Assembly (NCBI RefSeq): GCF_900115975.1
Contig: NZ_FOYM01000008.1
Span: 1 to 64,000 of the forward strand
DNA: 64,000 bases
Source of the DNA: Desulfoscipio geothermicus DSM 3669
Lineage (GTDB): Bacteria; Bacillota; Desulfotomaculia; Desulfotomaculales; Desulfallaceae
Reading direction: 5' to 3'
In this document: positions 8,573 through 17,299 of the stretch, piece after piece
Layout of the letters: every line of letters begins with the position of its first letter
Position numbering within the stretch: position 1 is the first letter of the stretch
The notes under the pieces: model-generated
Databases searched by the model: none
The model's input: only the letters and a program-made list of their open reading frames with translations
Told to the model about the DNA's origin: nothing
Position numbers and translations under genes: made by a program

Positions 8573-8716
8573 ATGCGTTTTCTCATATCCCGAAACAGTA
8601 TTTGCTATTTCGGCAAAGTAAGCGAGTTAAGGCAACTAATGCAATCCTGGTCCCGCTCAACCGTCACCCTGCACGAATACATCATCGCGGGTCAGACTTT
8701 AACTTATTTAAACTAA
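8573..8716 (+). CDS. Small hypothetical protein, 47 residues
   Basis: One of only two plus-strand genes proposed. AAGGAGG lies about 8 bases before the ATG at 8573. The product starts MRFLISRNSICYFGKVSELR and goes on with MQSWSRSTVTLHEY; it has no membrane segment. The last seven residues and the stop are encoded by the start of a GGGTCAGACTT repeat (8689-8718), so the original C-terminus may have been replaced by repeat insertion. It diverges from the ComB-like gene. No known family. Confidence 0.5.
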   Translation: MRFLISRNSICYFGKVSELRQLMQSWSRSTVTLHEYIIAGQTLTYLN

Positions 8717-8718
8717 CT
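8689..8718. repeat. Family D repeat half-unit (GGGTCAGACTTTAACTT...)
   Basis: 30 bases nearly identical to the left arm of the inverted repeat at 51510-51539 (about 28 of 30 match). It supplies the stop codon of the 47-residue gene. No second arm is present here. Confidence 0.75.
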
Positions 8719-8811
8719 ATATTATTCTAATATAGCGAAATTCTCATTACGCTGAACCATTACAAAGGGGTGCTAAGGGGTGAGTTTACCCCAAATGCAA
8801 CCCTCTACCGA

Positions 8812-9903
8812 TTATTCTCCAGGCAAAGCCAGCCCAGCGGCGTAAATGCCGGCGGCACCGGCAGCCAGGAAAAAGGCCGGGTCATCTGCCGGTCCCCGTC
8901 CCATGGAAGTTACCTCGATGCCACGCCGTTCAAGCTCCTCCAGTGCCGGGCCGCCATCAGCCGCCACTACCCGGTGTTTATCCTCCGGCCAGGCCCGGGC
9001 GATCTGCTCCCGCAGCAGCCCGGTCTGATCCGCATCCGGCAATTCGGGCAGCACCACGGTACAGGTGGTCAGAGCGATTTTGCCCAGGGCGGTGACGGTG
9101 TGGTGGCTGATGCCCCGGTGTCTCTCCCGCGGGTCGGCAAAACTTATGCGGGGGATGGCCACTGGCCGGCCGCCCAGGATATTCACCGCGTTGATGATTT
9201 CCCCCTGCTCCACTCCGGTAAACCCGAACCTGGAAGCAGTCCCCACAATGCCCGGCCCCATGGCCACCACGATGACATCGGCCCGGGCCACCGCTTTAGC
9301 CGTGAGCAAAGCGGTGTAAATATTCACCGTTTCCCAATCGCCCCCAAAAGCGTGGCCGCAGGTTATCATTGCGTCAATGAGACCGCTTTCACGTAGGTTA
9401 TGTGCCAGGTTGCTCAGCATAAGCGGCAGCGCCGCCCCGTCCGTCATCACATAAACCACCCGGGCCCGGCCCGCGGTGGCGGCTTTGATACCCGCCGCCG
9501 CCGGGGCCAGCATGCTGTGCAGCGCACCCACCACCACCGGTGTCCCCGCCAGGGATTCGGTATTTTTAATTGCTGCTGAGTGCGGGCTGTCCTGCTCTTC
9601 CGCCGCCAGCACCTTTACCTGGCACGGGCTGTAGCGCAGTTTCATGATGTGGCCCGCTTCCCGGGCATCCCTTGTAGGGGCGGATACATTGGCCATAACG
9701 AAATGCGCCCCGCCGGTTCCCAGTTTTTTTGCCACGGCAGTGGTATTGAGAATTACCGTGTGGCCTTCTTCAACCGACCCGGTCAACAGATCGTAATTAT
9801 AGGCTTTTTGTATGCCCTCACCCGGTATTTCCACCATAATTTCAGTAATCCCGGGCCGGCTGGCTTTGATAGCTGTAACTTTACCCTGTCTTGTTCTAAT
9901 CAA
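8812..9903 (-). CDS. DUF3866 family protein
   Basis: 363 residues from a TTG start with GGGAG upstream. The N-terminus (GKVTAIKASRPGITEIMV) is a short beta domain; the rest has alpha/beta segments such as VIVVAMGPGIVGTASRFGFTG and CGHAFGGDWETVNIYTAL. This is DUF3866, found in Firmicutes and Actinobacteria, of unknown function. No catalytic motif is recognised. It sits beside a ComB-like gene and a peptidase T-like gene, with no close overlap to either. Confidence 0.8.
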   Translation of the reverse strand: MIRTRQGKVTAIKASRPGITEIMVEIPGEGIQKAYNYDLLTGSVEEGHTVILNTTAVAKKLGTGGAHFVMANVSAPTRDAREAGHIMKLRYSPCQVKVLAAEEQDSPHSAAIKNTESLAGTPVVVGALHSMLAPAAAGIKAATAGRARVVYVMTDGAALPLMLSNLAHNLRESGLIDAMITCGHAFGGDWETVNIYTALLTAKAVARADVIVVAMGPGIVGTASRFGFTGVEQGEIINAVNILGGRPVAIPRISFADPRERHRGISHHTVTALGKIALTTCTVVLPELPDADQTGLLREQIARAWPEDKHRVVAADGGPALEELERRGIEVTSMGRGPADDPAFFLAAGAAGIYAAGLALPGE

Positions 9904-9944
9904 GCCCCAAAACTCCCAACTTTTTTTGTTTAAAAAAAACTTAG

Positions 9945-11081
9945 TTAACTTGGTCGCCCGGAAACGCCCGTTGTCGCCGCCCGGATAATGGCCAGCACAT
10001 ATTCGGCGTTCCTGGTTAAATCATCTACGGCAATATACTCATCTGTGGTATGCACCTTTTTCATGGCTATGCCCAGGTTCACTGCCGCAATGCCGTTTCC
10101 GTTAAATATGTGTGTATCGCTGCCGCCACCGGTGCTCTTGACTTGAGGCATCAGCCCGATATCCAGGGCCGCCTTGCGGGCCAGTTGCACCACAGCTGCA
10201 TCCTCCGGAACATGCATGGCCGGATACTCGGACTCCACGTTAATTCGCACTTTGGCCCCGGAATCACGGGCGGCCTTTTCCAGCGCCTCGCATATGGCCC
10301 TGGTTTGTTTGCTGCGTTTTTCTTCTCTCAGGCTTCTGGTTTCGCCTTTTAACGTAACCTTATCCGGCACGATGTTGGTGGCCGCGCCACCGGAAACAAC
10401 CCCGATATTGGCCGTGGTTTCCTCGTCAATGCGTCCCAGCTGCATACCGGCAATGGCCCGGGCTGCCACCTGTATAGCGTTTACCCCGTCTTCCGGGTTA
10501 ATCCCGGCATGGGCGGCCCGGCCCAGCACCTCGGCGGTGATCCGGTCATGGGATGGGCCGCGGTTTATGATGCTTCCCGGCGGACCATCGCTGTCCAGAA
10601 TAAATCCCATACGGGCCGTAAGGCGGGAAAAATCCAGGGCCTTTGCCCCGGCCAGCCCAACTTCCTCACATACGGTGAAAACCAGCTCCAGATCGCCGTG
10701 CGATATATCATTTTCCCGCACAGCCCGCACCGCTTCTATAATAGCGGCAATGCCCGCTTTGTCGTCCGAGCCCAATATTGTATCCCCGGCGGAACGTATA
10801 ACTCCGTTTTCTACTATAGGCCTGATGCCGCAACCCGGAGCCACGGTATCCATGTGTGCGCAAAACAATAAGGAAGGCGCTTCGGCATTGCCGCGTAACC
10901 GGGCGATGATATTGCCGGTTTCCGAGCCCGCTTTTGGCGCGGCGTCGTCTATGCAGACTTCAAACCCCAGATCCTGGAGTTTTTGCTTTAACAGTTCGGC
11001 CATACGGCCTTCCCGGCCGCTTTCGCTGTCCACCTGCACCAGTTCAATAAATTCGGCCACCAATCGTTCCCTGTTTATCAA
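9945..11081 (-). CDS. Peptidase T-like M20 metallopeptidase (YqjE type)
   Basis: 378 residues from a TTG start preceded by GGTGG. The M20 dizinc site is visible: His and Asp in CAHMDTVAPG, the bridging Asp in GSDDKAGIA, Glu-Glu in CEEVGLAGAK, Asp in DSDGPPG, and a late His in GGGSDTHIFNG. An inserted dimerisation domain lies about residues 180-290. The family removes N-terminal residues from small peptides and is probably cytoplasmic. It is closest in length and motifs to Bacillus YqjE, annotated as tripeptidase T-like. Exact substrates are unknown. Confidence 0.85.
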   Translation of the reverse strand: MINRERLVAEFIELVQVDSESGREGRMAELLKQKLQDLGFEVCIDDAAPKAGSETGNIIARLRGNAEAPSLLFCAHMDTVAPGCGIRPIVENGVIRSAGDTILGSDDKAGIAAIIEAVRAVRENDISHGDLELVFTVCEEVGLAGAKALDFSRLTARMGFILDSDGPPGSIINRGPSHDRITAEVLGRAAHAGINPEDGVNAIQVAARAIAGMQLGRIDEETTANIGVVSGGAATNIVPDKVTLKGETRSLREEKRSKQTRAICEALEKAARDSGAKVRINVESEYPAMHVPEDAAVVQLARKAALDIGLMPQVKSTGGGSDTHIFNGNGIAAVNLGIAMKKVHTTDEYIAVDDLTRNAEYVLAIIRAATTGVSGRPS

Positions 11082-11123
11082 TGGTACACCACCTTTTCTA
11101 TTTTAATGCTATTAATATAATAA

Positions 11124-11162
11124 CCGCCGGAGGCCCGGCTGTAAAACACGGGCTTCCGGCGG
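11124..11162 (-). terminator. Terminator of the 2-oxoacid oxidoreductase operon
   Basis: CCGCCGGA-GCCCG pairs with CGGGC-TCCGGCGG across a small loop: a strong GC stem with one internal bulge. On the minus strand it is followed by TTATTATATT. It lies between the last gene of the operon (stop at 11273) and the peptidase gene. Confidence 0.75.
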
Positions 11163-11272
11163 CTAGTTTATCATTATCACGAAAAATCCCTTTAATTTAC
11201 GGTTCGTCAGTCCCTGCCGCAATCCCGTTACCGGTACCCGTTTGTGCGGCAGTAAACGTCTTTATTAATAAT

Positions 11273-11833
11273 TCATGAACTTTTTTTCTCTTTAAACTTA
11301 CAGGCCAGTTCCCGGCCTTTTTCCAGGGCCTCGGCGTTAACGGGTATCAAGTTATGGCGCTTCGGAGGCAGCACTTTTTTCAGTGATTCCAACACGGCGT
11401 CGGCGGATACCACACCCGTTAATTCCAGCAAGGCCCCCAGGATGATATTGTTGGCTACCTTGCTGTTGCCGAGTTCTTCGGCAAGGTCATTGGCTGGCAT
11501 ATATACAGTGCGCACGTCGGTGCGTTTGGTTTTGATATTAATTAATGAACTGTTCACCAAGATCAACCCGCCCGGTACCACGGCAGGTTCAAATTTCTCC
11601 AGCGAAGGGCGATTCATGGCGATGAGCACGGTGGGTTCGCTCACCACCGGCGAGCTGATGGGCTGGTCGGATATGGTGATTCCGCAGTTGGCCGTACCCC
11701 CGCGCATTTCCGGCCCGTAAGAAGGAATCCAGGCCACGTGTTTGTCTTCCATCATTCCGGCGTAGGCCAGTAATTGACCGGTGGACAAGACTCCCTGCCC
11801 GCCGAAACCTGCAATTAATATACCTTCGAACAT
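11273..11833 (-). CDS. 2-oxoacid:ferredoxin oxidoreductase, gamma subunit
   Basis: 186 residues. It forms the catalytic domain III of the enzyme that cleaves a 2-oxoacid with CoA, passing electrons to ferredoxin. The N-terminus GILIAGFGGQGVLSTGQLLA is the family hallmark. Its ATG overlaps the beta-subunit stop in TAATG, so translation is coupled. An unpaired AT-rich end follows. It is the last of four genes in the order delta-alpha-beta-gamma. Confidence 0.92.
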   Translation of the reverse strand: MFEGILIAGFGGQGVLSTGQLLAYAGMMEDKHVAWIPSYGPEMRGGTANCGITISDQPISSPVVSEPTVLIAMNRPSLEKFEPAVVPGGLILVNSSLINIKTKRTDVRTVYMPANDLAEELGNSKVANNIILGALLELTGVVSADAVLESLKKVLPPKRHNLIPVNAEALEKGRELACKFKEKKSS

Positions 11834-12582
11834 TACCCGTTCACCTCCGCCGGTGTTTTATATTCACCCAGTGGGTAGTATGGAATCATCTTCTCTTCCA
11901 GCCACTTAAGTGCTTCCAGCGGGGACAGCCCCCAGTTGGTGGGGCAGGAACTCAGCACTTCCACCATGGTAAACCCGTCTCCGCGCATCTGCACTTCAAA
12001 GGCCTTGCGGATAGCCTTTTTGGCAGCGTTGACATTTTTGGGGTTATGCACGGAAACCCGGGCCAGGTAGGCGCTGCCGTCCAGCGGGGCTAGCATCTCG
12101 CACACTTTTACCGGTAAACCGTTGATCTCGCCCTCGCGCCCGAAGGGTGTGGTGGTGGTTTTCTGGCCCAGCAGGGTGGTTGGGGCCATTTGGCCGCCGG
12201 TCATGGCGTAAACGGCATTGTTGATGAAAATAACCGTTATTTTTTCGCCCCGGGCCGCAGCGTGCACCAGTTCGCCGGTGCCGATGGCCGCAGCATCCCC
12301 GTCGCCCTGGTAGGTAAATACCAGCCGGTCGGGCAGCACCCGCTTGATGCCCGTGCCCACGGCGGGAGCCCTGCCGTGGGCGGCCTGGTACATGTCAATA
12401 TCCAGGTAATTATAAATAAAAACGGAGCAACCCACCGGCGCAACGCCCAGCGCGCGCTCGTACATGCCCATTTCGTCTATGACCTCGGCCACCAACCGGT
12501 GAACGATCCCGTGGGTGCAGCCCGGACAGTAATGGAAGGGGATATCCGCCAGCGCTTTCGGCCTGGTAAATACTTTTTTCAT
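11833..12582 (-). CDS. 2-oxoacid:ferredoxin oxidoreductase, beta subunit (TPP-binding)
   Basis: 249 residues. The thiamine-diphosphate site is visible: YCPGCTHG near residue 20 and [20 protein letters not shown] followed by [16 protein letters not shown] (about 95-130). It overlaps the alpha gene by TAATG. A short beta subunit without a cluster domain fits the VOR/KOR type rather than pyruvate oxidoreductase fused forms. Confidence 0.92.
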   Translation of the reverse strand: MKKVFTRPKALADIPFHYCPGCTHGIVHRLVAEVIDEMGMYERALGVAPVGCSVFIYNYLDIDMYQAAHGRAPAVGTGIKRVLPDRLVFTYQGDGDAAAIGTGELVHAAARGEKITVIFINNAVYAMTGGQMAPTTLLGQKTTTTPFGREGEINGLPVKVCEMLAPLDGSAYLARVSVHNPKNVNAAKKAIRKAFEVQMRGDGFTMVEVLSSCPTNWGLSPLEALKWLEEKMIPYYPLGEYKTPAEVNG

Positions 12583-13646
12583 TATGCAGCACCCCCGTTG
12601 TAAAGCTTTTTAACTTCCCCGAAGACGTCCCTGGCCACAGGCATCATGCCGCCGGAACGACCGTAAAAATGTACCGGCCTCATACCTTCCACCGCCAGTT
12701 TAACATCTTCAATCATCTGGCCCATGTTCATTTCCACCACCAGGAACTGCTCCGCTTTTTCCCGCACCCGGGTTATAACGTCCGTGGGATAGGGCCAGAC
12801 AGTGATGGGCCTGATCAAGCCCACGGCCATTCCTTCATTACGGGCGCTGTCCACAACCGCTTTGCATATCCTGGCGCAGGTGCCGAAGGCCACCAGGATC
12901 ATCGTGGCATCGTCCACCCGGTATTCTTCCCAACGCTGTTCGTTCCGGCGAATGGTATCATATTTTTGGGCCAGTTTGATATTATGTTTTTCACATTCTT
13001 CCGGCACAATGTACAACGAATTGATTAATCGCTTGGGACCGCCTTTTTTACGGCCGGTGGCCGCCCAGGGCTTTTCGGGAGCCTCCGCGATCTTTTCTTC
13101 ACCCAGTTCCACCGGCTCCATCATCTGGCCCAATACACCGTCAGCCAACAGCATCACCGGGTTTCTGTACTTGTCCGCCAGATCGAAGGCGTCCTGCATC
13201 AGGTCGATAATTTCCTGCACCGATGCCGGTGCCAGGCATATCAGCCTGTAGTCACCGTGTCCGCCACCCTTGACCGCCTGGAAGTAATCGGACTGGGCGG
13301 GCGCAATATTCCCCAACCCGGGGCCGCCCCGGATCATGTTAACGATTACGCACGGCAGTTCGGCACCGGCGATATAGGAAATCCCTTCCTGCATCAGGCT
13401 GATGCCGGGACCGGACGAGGAAGTCATCACCCGGGCGCCGGCGCCGGCGGCGCCAAAGACCATGTTGGCCGCTGCAGTTTCACTTTCCGACTGCAGGTAT
13501 AATCCACCCACTTCCGGCATGCGTTTGGCCAGGTAGTGGGGTAATTCGCTCTGTGGAGTGATGGGGTAGCCGAAAAAATAACGGCAACCTGCCCGCACGG
13601 CTCCTTCACCGAGGGCTTCATTGCCTTTCATCAAAACTTTAGCCAA
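12582..13646 (-). CDS. vorB: 2-oxoacid:ferredoxin oxidoreductase, alpha subunit (VorB-like)
   Basis: 354 residues from a TTG start with AGGAGG upstream. It binds the 2-oxoacid and CoA with the beta subunit. Motifs: [40 protein letters not shown] and [17 protein letters not shown]. Proteins with this pattern are usually annotated 3-methyl-2-oxobutanoate (2-ketoisovalerate) oxidoreductase VorB, but 2-oxoglutarate enzymes look alike, so the substrate is inferred only. In an anaerobe it may run either way, with reduced ferredoxin shared with NfnAB elsewhere in this window. Confidence 0.88.
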   Translation of the reverse strand: MAKVLMKGNEALGEGAVRAGCRYFFGYPITPQSELPHYLAKRMPEVGGLYLQSESETAAANMVFGAAGAGARVMTSSSGPGISLMQEGISYIAGAELPCVIVNMIRGGPGLGNIAPAQSDYFQAVKGGGHGDYRLICLAPASVQEIIDLMQDAFDLADKYRNPVMLLADGVLGQMMEPVELGEEKIAEAPEKPWAATGRKKGGPKRLINSLYIVPEECEKHNIKLAQKYDTIRRNEQRWEEYRVDDATMILVAFGTCARICKAVVDSARNEGMAVGLIRPITVWPYPTDVITRVREKAEQFLVVEMNMGQMIEDVKLAVEGMRPVHFYGRSGGMMPVARDVFGEVKKLYNGGAA

Positions 13647-13866
13647 CTTTTCTCTCCTCCTTTGCCACTTCTATCACCAAATCGGGACACATGCGGGCGC
13701 ACAGGGCGCACCCGGTACATTTCTCCTGTTCTTCAACGGTGGCCGGGTGAAACCCCATGACGTTGATGTGATCGGCCATTTTAATCAGTTTTTTAGGACA
13801 TACCGCAGCACATAACTGGCATCCCTTGCAACGATCTTCCCGAAATGTTATTTGTACTTGAGCCAA
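13639..13866 (-). CDS. 2-oxoacid:ferredoxin oxidoreductase, delta subunit (2[4Fe-4S] ferredoxin)
   Basis: 75 residues. I chose the TTG at 13866, which has GGGAGGG about 8 bases upstream, over an ATG 17 codons earlier that lacks a ribosome site. Two cluster motifs are present, CKGCQLCAAVCPKKL and CTGCALCARMCPDL. It passes electrons from the TPP-bound intermediate to free ferredoxin. Its end overlaps the alpha start by 8 bases. Confidence 0.9.
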   Translation of the reverse strand: MAQVQITFREDRCKGCQLCAAVCPKKLIKMADHINVMGFHPATVEEQEKCTGCALCARMCPDLVIEVAKEERKVG

Positions 13867-13917
13867 ATAAAATCCCTCCCTTTGACAAAAAATGCAGTAA
13901 ATTATAGTAATTTTCAA

Positions 13918-14601
13918 CTATTCCCGCAACCAGGGCGGCAGCATGCGCAAGTCAACGGGGAAAACCGGAACTTGCGGCACGCGCCGGGTCATTTCCGGCG
14001 CCAGATCACTTTTTACCGCCATAAACGCCACGGGTAGTTGTAACTGGCGCGCCGCTTCCTCCACTACTGCATGGCCGGCCATCACCGTGTCCGGGTCCGT
14101 TGCCAAGCCCAGGTTGGTATTGCTGACCAGCGCGGTAACCTTTAGGCGTGACGCTTTTTCTACGGACCTTAACATCTTGACAATACCTGCCGGTTTACCG
14201 GTAAAAGGCCGGCAGGCATTGGCCACAAAATACATGTGGTACGCTCCCTCGGGTAAGTATGGTTTAAAACGCCCAAGGGCGGTGGCACCTATATCATCGC
14301 CCCCCACATCAAAAACGCCCATACCCTGTTCGTCTTCCAGAACACCCAGAATAGCAGGCGACAGGGCGGGCACATCAGCGCCCGCCAGTTTACCCGGCGG
14401 GCATATTACACGTAAACCCATTTTTTCCAGGTAATCTTTCATGATCCTGGTGCGAAAATAGGGATTTATAATATCCAAATCCACAATACCGACCCGTTGA
14501 TGTTTTTTCTTGAGCCATAAAGCAAAGTTAATGGCCAGTTCAGTTTTACCGCTGCCAAGGTTCCCGGTAAATATGGTTATCCTTCTGACATTATTAATCA
14601 T
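13918..14601 (-). CDS. ParA/MinD-like P-loop ATPase upstream of the oxidoreductase
   Basis: 227 residues. Walker A is TGNLGSGKTELAINFAL near the N-terminus, then VGIVDLDIINPYFRT (switch I-like) and GVFDVGGDDIGATALGRF (Walker B with an extra Asp pair). The second Lys of deviant ParA Walker A motifs is absent. The fold resembles CobQ/CobB/MinD nucleotide-binding proteins. It stands 51 bases before the delta subunit and probably shares its transcript. A role in loading or placing the oxidoreductase is possible but unproven. Ribosome site AGGAG is about 13 bases before the ATG. Confidence 0.7.
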   Translation of the reverse strand: MINNVRRITIFTGNLGSGKTELAINFALWLKKKHQRVGIVDLDIINPYFRTRIMKDYLEKMGLRVICPPGKLAGADVPALSPAILGVLEDEQGMGVFDVGGDDIGATALGRFKPYLPEGAYHMYFVANACRPFTGKPAGIVKMLRSVEKASRLKVTALVSNTNLGLATDPDTVMAGHAVVEEAARQLQLPVAFMAVKSDLAPEMTRRVPQVPVFPVDLRMLPPWLRE

Positions 14602-14648
14602 TAAAATACATAACCACTCCTAATTAACATATCCTTGAGTATTCGACA

Positions 14649-15503
14649 TTATTTTGGGGGTTCCTTCTCCCGGCCCAACATATCCAGGTAATTCAACAGG
14701 CTATTTCCCGCAATAATCCGGGTCAGGGAATACTTTTCGGTAATCAGGTGCAGCAATACCAGCGCTGCCAAGTACCCCGCACGGCAGTATCCATCCAGTA
14801 TTGCGGCGGCGGTTATGCCTATTGCCACTCCCAATGTATTGGCTCCGGCATCGCCCATCATGGCCCGGGCTTTGAGGTCGGCACTTAAAAAAGCCCCCAG
14901 GCTGCCCAAGACCATAGTGGACATGATCGCCTCCGGCTCCCCCAGGTTTGCAGGCAACAAAATAAAGTAAAGCAGTATGTAGACTTTACCGGCCCGGCCC
15001 GGGCGCAGGTCGAACAGGTTGACCATATTCACAGACAGGGCGATAATCAGCGCGCTGTCCATTATCCTCCAGACGTTGCCGGGGTGAAGCTGCGCTCCCA
15101 CGATGAGTGCCAGCATACCACCGGCCAGCGCCTTAACGGCACCGGTGGTCAAATTTCCCTTGCACAGGGCTTTAAAGTGGCCGGCCAGACCCGACGCTTC
15201 CCGGGAACCCCAGAAATCGTCCATCAGCCCCAGGCAAGTGGCGCCGGCCATGGCAAACAAAAATATTAAAGCCGGATTACGTATACTGGCCGGCCAAATA
15301 AAAAACAAGGGGGTGGATACAGCCAGCGCGGTAATAAAAAAAACGACCCCCGCTGCCAGGGGAATATTTTCGCCTTTGTAATTAGGACGGGTAAATCCGC
15401 TGCCGGCAATTACGGTCATTATTTTATCTCTGGTTATAATGGTTACAACAAATGCAAGTATGAATACTACCGGTAAATAGGTTATTTCCGGTTGCCAGTT
15501 CAA
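14649..15503 (-). CDS. MraY/WecA-like glycosyl-phosphate transferase (GT4)
   Basis: 284 residues, about nine transmembrane helices. The family moves a sugar-phosphate from a UDP-sugar to undecaprenyl phosphate at the cytoplasmic face. Family motifs are LGLMDDFWGSRE (Asp-Asp), NMVNLFDLRPGRAGK (in place of NAxNLxDG) and MMGDAGANTLG. The RPGRA variant separates it from MraY proper. Start: the TTG at 15503 with GAGGTG 8 bases before it; an ATG 16 codons earlier lacks a site. It is followed by the ParA-like gene and preceded by a GT2 gene and the SteAB pair. Confidence 0.75.
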   Translation of the reverse strand: MNWQPEITYLPVVFILAFVVTIITRDKIMTVIAGSGFTRPNYKGENIPLAAGVVFFITALAVSTPLFFIWPASIRNPALIFLFAMAGATCLGLMDDFWGSREASGLAGHFKALCKGNLTTGAVKALAGGMLALIVGAQLHPGNVWRIMDSALIIALSVNMVNLFDLRPGRAGKVYILLYFILLPANLGEPEAIMSTMVLGSLGAFLSADLKARAMMGDAGANTLGVAIGITAAAILDGYCRAGYLAALVLLHLITEKYSLTRIIAGNSLLNYLDMLGREKEPPK

Positions 15504-15562
15504 CCTGACTTCACCTCGAAACAGTTTGAGTGAGTGTTCGAAAAGGAGCACGTGCCAGTTCT

Positions 15563-15650
15563 GGTGCCAGGTGTTGAAAGTTGAAAATCAAAGATTTTCA
15601 ACTTTCAACACCTGGCACCTATCAAGGGAGCGAAGGCTTTGAGGAGCAAA
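15563..15650. repeat. Family B palindrome with conserved tail, copy 1
   Basis: Perfect 27-bp inverted repeat (15563-15589 and 15593-15619) with a 3-base loop, starting GGTGCCAGGTGTTGAAAG. The next 30 bases (TATCAAGG..GCGAAGGCTT and on) also recur, inverted, beside the copy at 63924-63985. The element is therefore a long hairpin plus an asymmetric tail. It lies between the GT2 and GT4 genes. Confidence 0.85.
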
Positions 15651-15727
15651 AGGACCAACTTTTTTCATCCTCTGCTTGTGCCGCGCCAGGCGGCATGGGG
15701 GTCGGTACTACAAGCAGATCCCTTGCC

Positions 15728-16405
15728 CTATTTTACCACCGCTGCCCTGGCGAGTACCCGGGTGATGTGCCAGAATTGCCTGCCCCGGTGTAAAAAGCCT
15801 TTTAAATCGCGCCCGGTTTCCGCGTGGGTCATTTGTACCGGTACTTCCAGCACCTTGAAACCCGCCCGGGCCGCTTTGATGGTCAGCCCCACTTCCACAC
15901 CGTATCCCGAATCAAAGGGGAGCAGTTTATCCAACACCGGGCGGGTCATGGCCCGCTGACCGGACAGGGGTGATTTCATCTCCAGGCCGGTGTGCATTTT
16001 AATACCCCGGCGCGCCAGCCCCTTGACCAGGCCGAAGCCTCCCTTGCGGCGAGCGGGTGGGAAACCGGCCACGGTCATGTCGGCCCGGCCGTTCAGTATC
16101 GGTTCCAGCAACAGGCGAGCTTCTCCGGCCGATGCGCCCAGGTCCCCGTCCAGCAGCACAACCACGTCCGCCGATATTTCGGCAACGCCCCTGTTCAGGG
16201 CCGCCCCTTTGCCACCGTTGCAGGGCAGACCAACCACCCTGGCCCCGGCCCTGGCCGCCAGTTCAGCCGTACGGTCGGTGGAAGCGTCATCTACCACCAC
16301 AATTTCCGCAATTTCATTAATCTCGACCAGTGATGACACAGTGTCATGTATATACCGCTCTTCATTATAGGCCGGAATCAACGCTACTACACGTTCACGG
16401 GCCAT
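15728..16405 (-). CDS. Family 2 glycosyltransferase (polyprenyl-phosphate sugar type)
   Basis: 225 residues. GT-A fold: VVALIPAYNEERYIHDTVSS, VVVDDASTDRTAELA (first Asp pair) and VVVLLDGDLGASAGEA (metal-binding DxD). The length and motifs are like dolichyl-phosphate mannose synthase-type enzymes, but no membrane helix follows. It probably transfers a sugar from a nucleotide donor to a lipid phosphate or glycan. It starts one base after the SteB-like stop, so the four genes SteA, SteB, GT2 and GT4 look like one pathway. Confidence 0.8.
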   Translation of the reverse strand: MARERVVALIPAYNEERYIHDTVSSLVEINEIAEIVVVDDASTDRTAELAARAGARVVGLPCNGGKGAALNRGVAEISADVVVLLDGDLGASAGEARLLLEPILNGRADMTVAGFPPARRKGGFGLVKGLARRGIKMHTGLEMKSPLSGQRAMTRPVLDKLLPFDSGYGVEVGLTIKAARAGFKVLEVPVQMTHAETGRDLKGFLHRGRQFWHITRVLARAAVVK

Positions 16406-16406
16406 G

Positions 16407-17288
16407 TCACTTGACCTCCCGTTTTTCCAGTTCGGGCAGCAGGGTCTGGGCGGTGGACTTTACACCATAATGCCCGGGCTTACCGCTCAATGCCAGCACC
16501 AGGGCCAACTGGCCCGGCGCAGTGTCAATATTATCCACCGTACTGACATGTTTCCGCTGGTATTCTTTCATGGTTGAATATGCGACATCGGTTTCTTCTA
16601 CACCGACCACGGGTATATTTAAATCTTGAAAATAATTTATAAATGCAATATCAATTTGTATATTGCGCTTGTTTTCTCGGTAACTGCCACCGACAATAAT
16701 TACGCCATCCACGGGAATACCGTATTCGCCGCTGGTTTTGATGATTTCATTTTCTGCCAGAGAATTAACCACTGCCGGGTTTTCTCCGGTTACAATGCCG
16801 TCGGCTATTTCCGTGGCCAACCTGCCGATCAGTTTTTCGCCGGAAGCCGCCTCCCAGCCCAGTTCCTGCTGCAACTTTTCCAGCGCCTGCTTATCATCAT
16901 AAAGGGTACTGACTGAAGTTATGGAACTGACCTGTCCCCCGGCGCTGGCAATGGCTTCGGTAAGTTCGGGCGGAAAACCATAACTGTTCAACTCAACAAG
17001 CGCAAATTTCTTTTCCGCCAGCTTACCCGCCATCAACACCGGCAGCACCTGTTTTTCAAATTGTTTATGCATGTTGGCATCAATTTCCAACGTATTGGCC
17101 CGCGCCTGGATGGCTTCATTGGTTTCCCGCAAAGATTGCAATTGGTTTTCCAGACGGTCCGTAACCTGCTTCTGGTAATCAATCAGCGCATCGTTACCCA
17201 GCAGGGTGCTGCCGATCAGGATACCGATCCCCAGGGCCAAAAACACGGCCACCAGGGAGGCTATATGATATTTGTAATCTACGATCAT
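16407..17288 (-). CDS. SteB-like protein (MctB/DUF3186)
   Basis: 293 residues. It has one N-terminal transmembrane helix (about 9-27, SLVAVFLALGIGILIGST), then a coiled coil (about 35-75) and an extracytoplasmic alpha/beta domain. This is the DUF3186 family, called MctB copper transport protein in mycobacteria and SteB in corynebacteria. In Corynebacterium SteB works with SteA in cell separation. Pairing with a SteA homolog 12 bases upstream supports that reading; a copper role has no support here. Confidence 0.8.
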   Translation of the reverse strand: MIVDYKYHIASLVAVFLALGIGILIGSTLLGNDALIDYQKQVTDRLENQLQSLRETNEAIQARANTLEIDANMHKQFEKQVLPVLMAGKLAEKKFALVELNSYGFPPELTEAIASAGGQVSSITSVSTLYDDKQALEKLQQELGWEAASGEKLIGRLATEIADGIVTGENPAVVNSLAENEIIKTSGEYGIPVDGVIIVGGSYRENKRNIQIDIAFINYFQDLNIPVVGVEETDVAYSTMKEYQRKHVSTVDNIDTAPGQLALVLALSGKPGHYGVKSTAQTLLPELEKREVK

Positions 17289-17299
17289 ATAATAATCAC

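Noticed and set aside
10174-11106. 310-codon plus-strand frame
   Set aside because: Antisense to the peptidase T-like gene.
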